In this document: positions 6,248-10,854 of the stretch, one piece after another
How the letters are laid out: each line of letters opens with the position of its first letter
Numbering within the stretch: position 1 is the stretch's first letter
Assembly (NCBI GenBank): GCA_002417965.1
Contig: DIDD01000007.1
Coordinates: 1 to 10,854 of the forward strand
Direction: 5' to 3'
Source of the DNA: Veillonellaceae bacterium UBA5809
GTDB taxonomy: Bacteria; Bacillota; Negativicutes; Veillonellales; Dialisteraceae
Length of the DNA: 10,854 nt
Translations under genes and position numbers: made by a program
Notes under the pieces: generated by a model
The model's database searches: none
Seen by the model: only the letters and a program-made list of their open reading frames with translations
What the model was told of the DNA's origin: nothing

Positions 6248-6276
6248 AGCATATCAAATTTATGAATATAATTCAA
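6248..6276 (-). promoter_or_regulatory. candidate promoter of the secreted-protein gene
   Basis: On the minus strand TTGAAT (6271-6276) and TATGCT (6248-6253) are separated by 17 bp, each matching consensus at 4 of 6 positions. It is placed about 30 bases before the ATG at 6217. No better pair was seen in this gap. Confidence 0.4.
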
Positions 6277-6361
6277 TAGAAAGGGATATTTAAATTTTCC
6301 ATTTTCTCATTTCCCATCAATAACAAATTTATCGATTCAGCGCTGATCCAGTCCTGTATAG

Positions 6362-6403
6362 AAAAACAGCATCTTCCCTTCAATTGAGGGAAGATGCTGT
6401 TTT
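6362..6403. terminator. terminator for the minus-strand MBL-fold gene (bidirectional stem)
   Basis: A 17-bp perfect stem pairs 6363-6379 with 6387-6403 around a 7-nt loop (TCAATTG). On the minus strand it is followed by T's (the complement of AAAAA at 6362-6366), and it begins 20 bases beyond the stop of the MBL-fold gene, so it ends that transcript and separates it from the secreted-protein gene. The rest of 6218-6422 holds the promoter above and nothing else recognised. Confidence 0.85.
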
Positions 6404-6422
6404 CTGCCTGCAAGTTTTTGTT

Positions 6423-7609
6423 TTATTTCTTTTCAGGAGACATTACGATGGTGCCTCTGGAGTGTGTGAAGGATCCGTCTTTTGCGGATACATTGGTATA
6501 CAAATCTCCTGTATTCCAGTTCTGGATATGAACAATATTCAGTCCTGTATGGGGTTCATGCCAGTAGACCATGAAGATATGGGGGGCAATTTCCACGGCT
6601 GTGTACTGAACAGTATCGCTGAGGCCTTTCGTAGGTCCGCCGGTTCCGACAAAGGTCATTGTTTTATTATCCAGGAAATGGAGGTCAAACGCGAGGTTGT
6701 CGAAGCTGTCATGGGCGGTTCTGCCAATAGGAGGATAGGGCGAATAGGTTTTCCATTCTGTCTGTCCCGTTGATACTTTGGCACTGAAAGCAAGGGTATC
6801 TTGATCTGAAAGAGAGGGATATTTTTTTTCCATATAGGAAATAATGCCTTCCGGTGTTTTTTCTGAAGAAAGGGCAGCCCTGTAGTCCGTGATATAGTTC
6901 TTTGTAAAGGCAATCCGGGAAGGTGAAAAATCTTTTTCAATGTAATGGCCGGGAATTACCTGCCTGGGCTTCAGGGATTCCATCTGTTCCAGTCCTTTTA
7001 TCCAGGCATCAATTTCTCTGGGACCTGAGGCATCAGCCATCCATACATGGGCTTTTTCTGTTACGAGATTGCTGCCCAGCACTGTGCTGAGGGAGGGAAT
7101 ATAGAGAAAGCTGTGTCCCGGGTTGGTGAGGTCATCTTTAATTTCAATGATATCTCCGTCTATGGTTATGCGGTTAGTCTTTACGGCCTGCGGAACTTCA
7201 ATGGACAGAGGGCCGTCTTTTCCAAGCTGGTCTTTCCAGACTTTGATTTTATCATCTTTTGATGCAGAGATCAGGTAGGCTGTCTGGGCTGTGGAAATGA
7301 CCTGCGCATGGGGGAATCTTTCTTGATGCGGGATACGCCGAAGTAAAAGTCAGGATCACTGCTGGAAATAAAGATATATTTCAGATTTTTACCCGATTTT
7401 TTGATCATTTCAGATACTTTTTCAGCATATTGGTTTTGGAATTGCGCATCTACGAGAACGGCATCGCGGTCACCTTCTATAAGTGTTGATGTGACAGCAA
7501 AAATTCCTTTGTCACCGGGGCTGAAGGTTTCTGTTGACAGGGCGGCGGATGCGGACAGGCAGAGTCCGATGGAAGCTGCCAGGGTGAGAACGGCTGTTTT
7601 ACGGATCAT
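6423..7609 (-). pseudogene. exported metallo-beta-lactamase-fold protein with MoaF-like C-terminal domain, frameshifted
   Basis: Reading starts at 7609 with a signal peptide (MIRKTAVLTLAASIGLCLSASAA) and an MBL-fold N-terminus (VTSTLIEGDRDAVLVDAQF, then LKYIFISSSDPDFYFG). The frame breaks at the C5 run (7310-7314 on the plus strand) and stops at 7271. Adding one C, or slipping back one base, joins a frame open without interruption to the stop at 6423, giving 395 residues. The second part has NPGHSFLYIP, LGSNLV and VIPGHY, then (about 305-390) a domain resembling MoaF lipocalin-like domains (FDLHFLDNKTMTF, IFMVYWHE, SFTHSRGTI). The metal motif THxHxDH reads SSSDPDF (82-88): three His ligands lost, only Asp87 kept. 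The later bridging Asp is Asn181; His166 and His222 remain. SD AAAGGAGG is excellent. It is either a recent frameshift, a sequencing error in the run, or a phase-variable gene. Confidence 0.8.
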
Positions 7610-7649
7610 AAAGGCCTCCTTTGTTTTTAAAAATGCTGCTTCTATTGTC

Positions 7650-7678
7650 TTTGTACAGTTATTTTATAGGAATGTCAA
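7650..7678 (-). promoter_or_regulatory. promoter of the MBL-fold gene
   Basis: On the minus strand TTGACA (7673-7678) and TACAAA (7650-7655) lie 17 bp apart, giving a perfect -35 and a 4-of-6 -10. Transcription would start near 7643, about 34 bases before the ATG at 7609. A good promoter and SD on a frameshifted gene suggest the lesion is recent or the gene is not truly dead. Confidence 0.6.
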
Positions 7679-7897
7679 TGTTTTTACTGTTCTGTGACAA
7701 TGCAGGCTGAAAGAGGATATATGGAGTATTTTTCATCAGGACGGACTGCCAATTTTTCCATTGCAGAGGGTGTATCCGGTTATTCAGTCACATAATGGAG
7801 GAAGGGCGGCAAAGGGTATGACTTTTTTGTATAGGCAGAAATATGGAAGGAGGCATATATTTAAATTATAATATAATTATTAGTATCTTCTCAGGGA
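7679..7897. other. intergenic region upstream of the large coiled-coil gene
   Basis: Only very short frames occur on the plus strand; one (7721-7795, 24 codons) has AGAGGA just before its ATG but nothing recognisable in its product. Toward the right end is a strongly AT-rich stretch (7857-7882) with two overlapping TATAAT hexamers (7867-7872 and 7872-7877) in a perfect palindrome, AATTATA-A-TATAATT (7864-7878). This is the likely promoter area for the genes at 7898 and 8023, although no good -35 hexamer is seen (TGGAAG at 7844-7849 is the best at 17 bp). Confidence 0.4.
7867..7877 (+). promoter_or_regulatory. candidate -10 region for the small ORF and large coiled-coil gene
   Basis: Two overlapping perfect TATAAT hexamers (7867 and 7872) lie within an AT palindrome about 30 bases before the small ORF. 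The -35 match is poor, so this may need an activator or use another element, or simply be AT-rich DNA. Confidence 0.35.
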
Positions 7898-8011
7898 ATG
7901 GAATGCATGCTTTCTGAGCACCGGCGGAGAATCAGGGGATTCCCGGTGTCAGAAGGAGCGGATGCAGTTTGGGATATTCTCTTTGATGGTCAGGGAAATG
8001 ATATTGTATGA
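7898..8011 (+). CDS. small ORF (34-37 residues) coupled to the large coiled-coil gene
   Basis: The frame from ATG 7898 or ATG 7907 ends in TGA at 8009-8011, one base into the AGGAGG (8011-8016) that serves the next gene, an arrangement typical of translational coupling. ATG 7907 has AGGGA (7893-7897) at a 9-base gap and is the better start. The product is charged (SEHRRRIRG, then GADAVWDILFDGQG) and has a protein-like, non-repetitive composition. No family was recognised. A hairpin is encoded inside it: CACCGG (7919-7924) with CCGGTG (7943-7948), and GAATC (7929-7933) with GATTC (7938-7942). It could be a real microprotein or a leader whose translation opens the downstream start. Confidence 0.4.
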   Translation: MECMLSEHRRRIRGFPVSEGADAVWDILFDGQGNDIV

Positions 8012-8022
8012 GGAGGGATATT

Positions 8023-10257
8023 ATGGTTCAGGGAAATCAGAATCAGGAGGGGATACGTTTTTTGATTGTTTCCGATGGATCGAAGCTATGGACGGAAGAG
8101 GAAACCATGATTGAGGAACGTATTATAAACAGCCGGAACGGGCATGTATTCATAAAAAAAATGCACAGCTGCGGTCCCGCGGAAATCTTTCTGCAGATTA
8201 AGCAGTGGAAACCGCATATTGTCCATTTCTGCGGACTGTGGCAGGCGGATGGAACTTGTTTTTCACTGCCCACAGAAAAGATATCTTATTTATGGAGCCG
8301 CGATGAGATCATGAAGGGAATTGGAACGATGGATCATCCGCCCCGTATGATCGCTTTCAACGGGCTCATGCGGCTGGAAGATATGGCCTATTCAGATATG
8401 AAGATTAATTTTATGTTCTTTATGAACGGGGGATCGAACGGGGACGTATTCCGATTGTTTTTTCCCGCTTTTTATGCAAGAATTTGCCTGGGAGAGCCCA
8501 TAGGGCGGGTGTATAACAGTATTGTCCTGCCCAAAGAGCTGTTTCCTAAACGGCCGTCCCTTTATTGTAAGAGTCAGGAAGATCTGATGAATTCAGTGAC
8601 TGGCCGCTCTCCGGAATATGGATCAGGAAATTCAGATGTTTATGAAATGGGGGCGGAGCCGTTGTCATGGAATGATATTCTTCCGCTGGCAGCGGCGGCT
8701 ATTGCACGGAATCAGGCAGCTATGGAAAGGCTGGATCAGGTATGCCGGGGGACATGGCTGATAAAAAGGCAGCTGCCGGCAGAGGAAAAGAAGAGAAATT
8801 CATCTTATTATGGGCGTCATACGCTGGATACAGAGTATCAGGCTTATAAGGCGGAACAGCTTCTTTTGGCGGCCGGGCAGAAGGGAAAGGATCATGAACA
8901 GGCTGCGGAGGCACTGCGTCAGGTACTGCGGGATGGCTGGCCTGCTTTTTATTCTTATGTGGCCCAGAGCAGTGATCCCATGAATCTGGACAGGAAGGCG
9001 TTTACTCTCTTGCGGAGTGCCCTTCCGGGGAACACAAAGAAAGGGGAAAACAGGAATAAAATATTTTTTGCCCATCAGATGGATATGCTGAAGGAGCAGT
9101 CTCCTGATGTAATTCGGGATACAGAGGTAAAAAGGTATACTGTTGAGGAGTGCAGTGTGGTTTTGGTGATTGTGAAGTTGTCTGAAAAGCAGGTTGTTGA
9201 CGCAGCCCCTGTTCTGACTCCTTTGCGTAAGGGGTGCCGGTTTGTGCTCCGGGGTATGGAAGCCGGGTCAGGACATTCTTTGATGACGAAAGAGGATAAG
9301 GAGAAAGCCGATCAATTATGGGATTTTGTAAAAAATTTTTTTACGGAGATTCCATTGACTATTGGGGAATGTGAAGGTTCTCCCAGAGGGAAAATATTAG
9401 CTCCCTGGTATTATATGACATCTATGAAGGAGTTCCCCGGCCTTGAAATGATTGATGCGCCGGTATCGGTTAATGATCTGCGCCGGGGGATTGAGTCTAT
9501 GGCGGTTTCTCTGAGAGGCAAGGATATAACCGAAGAGAAAAAGCGGGATGGGCTGTATTATTTCCTTCATATACTGATTCTTCAGGTATGCGGACAGAAA
9601 TATTGGGAATTGCGTCAGGAGACCAGGCAGAAAATGAAGAGGGAGGCCAGTGTGCTCAGGCAGGTATCGATTTTGGAGGCGCAGTTAAAGAAAGCCCGGG
9701 AAAAACAGAAAGAAGCGGTCTGGGCAGAGCGGAGGCGCGTAGAGAAAGAATGGTCGGATCAGCAGAAACGGTGGAAAATAGAACTCCATAAAAAAGAGGA
9801 AAGTCTGAAACAGCAGGAACAGGAGCTTACAAGGGAAAGGGCGTCTTTTGCAGATATGCTGCGGGATATGCAGGCAGGTCTTGAGTCGGAGCAAAAAATG
9901 TCGGAAGAGGAGGCAAATGGGAAAAGCCTGGAGTTGTCAGAGGAAGAGCAGGCTTTTCTGGCAGGACTCCGTGTGGTTGTGCTGGGAGGGCTTCCCAAAT
10001 GGCAGACGCGGCTGCATCAGACTTATCCGAATATAACCTGTATTTCGCCGGAAAATCTCCACTTTGACAAATCTTTTATCAAAGATGCAGATGCCGTGGT
10101 AGCGGCTATTAAGTATATGGGTCATTCTATGGGGCAGCGTGCCATGGTGAGGTATCTTAATGAATATGGCGGGAGAAGGGTGTACTTTTACGGGACGAAT
10201 GAAGACCGTCTCATGCGCAGAATCTATGAAGAGTTTCACAGAGAGTGCGCACAGTGA
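8023..10257 (+). CDS. large multidomain protein: CHAT-like N-terminus, coiled coil, C-terminal DUF2325
   Basis: A 744-residue cytoplasmic protein with no signal peptide or membrane segment. The frame opens at 8008, but AGGAGG (8011-8016) lies six bases before ATG 8023, which is the start used here. Residues 11-185 resemble a CHAT (caspase-like) fold: KPHIVHFCGLW (63-73) aligns with the His motif 'HfsGHG', and VFRLFFPAFYARICLGEPIG (142-161) with the family's F..FY..l..G helix. The expected catalytic His is Leu72, and the Cys strand reads IAFNGLM (110-116) without Cys, so it would be inactive. The middle (about 200-520) is unassigned. Residues 527-630 are a charged coiled coil (Lys/Glu/Gln/Arg-rich). 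Residues 648-738 match DUF2325: VVVLGG (651-656), DADAVVAAIKYMGHS (688-702), VYFYGTN (720-726). The DUF2325 call is firm; the CHAT call is tentative. Role unknown; a signalling or scaffold function is conceivable. Confidence 0.85.
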   Translation: MVQGNQNQEGIRFLIVSDGSKLWTEEETMIEERIINSRNGHVFIKKMHSCGPAEIFLQIKQWKPHIVHFCGLWQADGTCFSLPTEKISYLWSRDEIMKGIGTMDHPPRMIAFNGLMRLEDMAYSDMKINFMFFMNGGSNGDVFRLFFPAFYARICLGEPIGRVYNSIVLPKELFPKRPSLYCKSQEDLMNSVTGRSPEYGSGNSDVYEMGAEPLSWNDILPLAAAAIARNQAAMERLDQVCRGTWLIKRQLPAEEKKRNSSYYGRHTLDTEYQAYKAEQLLLAAGQKGKDHEQAAEALRQVLRDGWPAFYSYVAQSSDPMNLDRKAFTLLRSALPGNTKKGENRNKIFFAHQMDMLKEQSPDVIRDTEVKRYTVEECSVVLVIVKLSEKQVVDAAPVLTPLRKGCRFVLRGMEAGSGHSLMTKEDKEKADQLWDFVKNFFTEIPLTIGECEGSPRGKILAPWYYMTSMKEFPGLEMIDAPVSVNDLRRGIESMAVSLRGKDITEEKKRDGLYYFLHILILQVCGQKYWELRQETRQKMKREASVLRQVSILEAQLKKAREKQKEAVWAERRRVEKEWSDQQKRWKIELHKKEESLKQQEQELTRERASFADMLRDMQAGLESEQKMSEEEANGKSLELSEEEQAFLAGLRVVVLGGLPKWQTRLHQTYPNITCISPENLHFDKSFIKDADAVVAAIKYMGHSMGQRAMVRYLNEYGGRRVYFYGTNEDRLMRRIYEEFHRECAQ

Positions 10258-10278
10258 CAGCAGTCAGAGAGAAGAGTA

Positions 10279-10307
10279 TTGACGGATGTCATGCCTTTCT
10301 TTATGAT
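10279..10307 (+). promoter_or_regulatory. promoter just downstream of the large coiled-coil gene
   Basis: TTGACG (10279-10284) and TATGAT (10302-10307) have a 17-bp spacer, each 5 of 6 to consensus, and predict a start near 10314. The next recognisable signal is the terminator at 10384-10412, so a transcript of roughly 100 nt would result. Confidence 0.5.
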
Positions 10308-10313
10308 GATGAT

Positions 10314-10412
10314 CTTTTTGCATCTATGAAATATAATCCGGCGGTTTTTCTGTGAGAATCGGCAGGAGTTTCATTCAGAGGTTAAACCCGGGGACAGCTC
10401 CCCGGGTTTTTT
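10314..10412 (+). ncRNA. candidate small RNA between a promoter and a terminator
   Basis: The stretch between the predicted start and the end of the T-tract is about 100 nt and contains no ORF with an SD (the tiny frame ATG 10326 to TGA 10353 has none). It would end in a strong intrinsic hairpin, as many small RNAs do. It matches no RNA family I recognise, and the promoter could be fortuitous, in which case the terminator simply ends the coiled-coil gene. Confidence 0.3.
10384..10412 (+). terminator. intrinsic terminator after the large coiled-coil gene
   Basis: AAACCCGGGG (10384-10393) pairs with CCCCGGGTTT (10400-10409) around a 6-nt loop, followed by T's to 10412. The GC-rich stem and T-tract make it a strong terminator, 127 bases beyond the stop codon of the upstream gene. 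Confidence 0.88.
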
Positions 10413-10699
10413 CTTGTCCATATGTTTTTATATTGGATGTGGGGAATACGGCTATAGCGATTTATATGCGGAGGCAGGGAATTCTCTATGCTCCGGGGAT
10501 GCTGCAGAATGGGGAAAAGTATTTTGTCTCTATGGATCCGGCCGTCAGATGGAAGCGTTTCGTCATAGATTTTTATCTGCGGAACCGTCATTCCCTGCGG
10601 AATGCAATAACGATGTAATTGGGAATATAGAAAAATTATATATTATAAAGCACAAATTAATCTCTTTTGATTTCCTTATTAATAAAGAAAATTTTGAAA
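10413..10699. other. region without a confident gene; possible gene remnant
   Basis: Two overlapping plus-strand frames are open here. One ends in a TAA at 10616-10618 and from about 10430 reads in a very protein-like way (ILDVGNTAIAIYMRRQ, later DPAVRWKRFVIDFYLRNRHS), with codon use like the neighbours. It has no ribosome site, and upstream it runs through the terminator hairpin. The other (10414-10776) starts only with TTG and also has no SD. The minus strand shows nothing better. A decayed fragment of a former gene is the simplest reading. Beyond about 10620 the sequence turns AT-rich, as expected of a promoter region. Confidence 0.35.
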
Positions 10700-10727
10700 T
10701 TGACAACGCAAATAAAGGGATTATAAT
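10700..10727 (+). promoter_or_regulatory. consensus promoter of the cobalamin-riboswitch transcript
   Basis: TTGACA (10700-10705) and TATAAT (10722-10727) are perfect hexamers with a 16-bp spacer, one base short of ideal. Transcription would begin near 10734, about 40 bases before the conserved riboswitch core. Confidence 0.7.
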
Positions 10728-10774
10728 GATTAAAAAGGTGTTTTCTATTAAGTCAAGCCAATTACATATTATAT

Positions 10775-10854
10775 AGGTGTTTCCCGCAAGGGAGCCGAAC
10801 AGAGAAGCCGGTGGAAATCCGGCACGGTACCGCCGCTGTAACAGGGAGCTGATC
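10775..10854 (+). promoter_or_regulatory. cobalamin (adenosylcobalamin) riboswitch, truncated by the window end
   Basis: The conserved B12-box architecture is readable: AGGTG at 10775-10779, a small hairpin CCCGCAAGGG (10783-10792), the core GGTGGAAATCC (10810-10820) within GCCGGTGGAAATCCGGC, and CCGCCGCTGT (10830-10839), close to the consensus CCGCCACTGT. The 3' part (regulatory hairpin or terminator) and the controlled gene lie beyond the window. Such elements reduce expression of B12 uptake, synthesis or B12-independent isozyme genes when cobalamin is plentiful, so a plus-strand gene of that kind should follow. Confidence 0.92.

Noticed and set aside
6384..6773. 129-codon plus-strand frame opposite the MBL-fold gene
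   Set aside because: Antisense to a gene with recognisable domains, and its start lies inside the terminator hairpin.
6656..6940. 94-codon minus-strand frame within the MBL-fold gene
   Set aside because: An alternative frame of the same strand; it does not join the conserved MBL sequence, unlike the frame restored at the C5 run.
1..10854. Insertion sequences, tRNA or rRNA genes, CRISPR arrays
   Set aside because: No transposase, no terminal inverted repeats with target duplication, no tRNA-like cloverleaf and no regularly spaced direct repeats were seen.

Overview
The window looks like chromosomal DNA from an anaerobic Bacillota (Firmicutes) bacterium. Shine-Dalgarno (SD) sites are strong (AAAGGAGG type), several promoters are near-consensus sigma-A, most terminators are GC-rich stems with T-tracts, and the A/T content is moderate. 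The DUF2325/coiled-coil protein, the exported small proteins and a cobalamin riboswitch would fit a Negativicute (Dialister/Megasphaera-like). That assignment is an impression from protein style, not a demonstrated placement.

Left part (1-3104, + strand). The tail of an unknown gene and a small membrane protein are followed by a two-gene operon: a GntP/CitMHS/Dcu-type permease and a signal-peptide-less L-asparaginase. A perfect TTGACA-N17-TATAAT promoter drives the operon. Its roughly 100-nt leader holds a 10-codon ORF with its own SD, whose last codons and stop lie in the 5' arm of a strong terminator placed just before the permease start. This is a candidate attenuator. The operon probably imports an amide or acid amino acid or dicarboxylate and deaminates asparagine to aspartate.

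Middle (3157-5531). A minus-strand AAA_14/DUF4143 ATPase with a PD-(D/E)XK-like C-terminus precedes a type II toxin-antitoxin pair (DUF6290/RelB-like antitoxin, RelE/ParE-like toxin). The pair has an ATGA overlap and a palindromic operator on its -10 box. A 20-bp perfect hairpin separates it from the next, convergent genes.

Right-middle (5603-7609, minus strand). Two exported proteins: an unrecognised secreted protein, and a metallo-beta-lactamase-fold protein with a MoaF-like C-terminal domain. The second is split by a single-base frameshift in a C5 run and has lost most of its metal-binding HxHxDH motif.

Right (7610-10854, + strand). A short coupled ORF precedes a 744-residue protein with an N-terminal CHAT-like (apparently inactive) region, a long coiled coil and a C-terminal DUF2325 domain. 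A promoter and terminator just downstream could define a small RNA. The window ends in a promoter-preceded cobalamin riboswitch whose regulated gene lies outside. The least explained items are the attenuator leader, the pseudo-CHAT/coiled-coil/DUF2325 protein with its small upstream ORF, and the degenerate MBL-MoaF protein.
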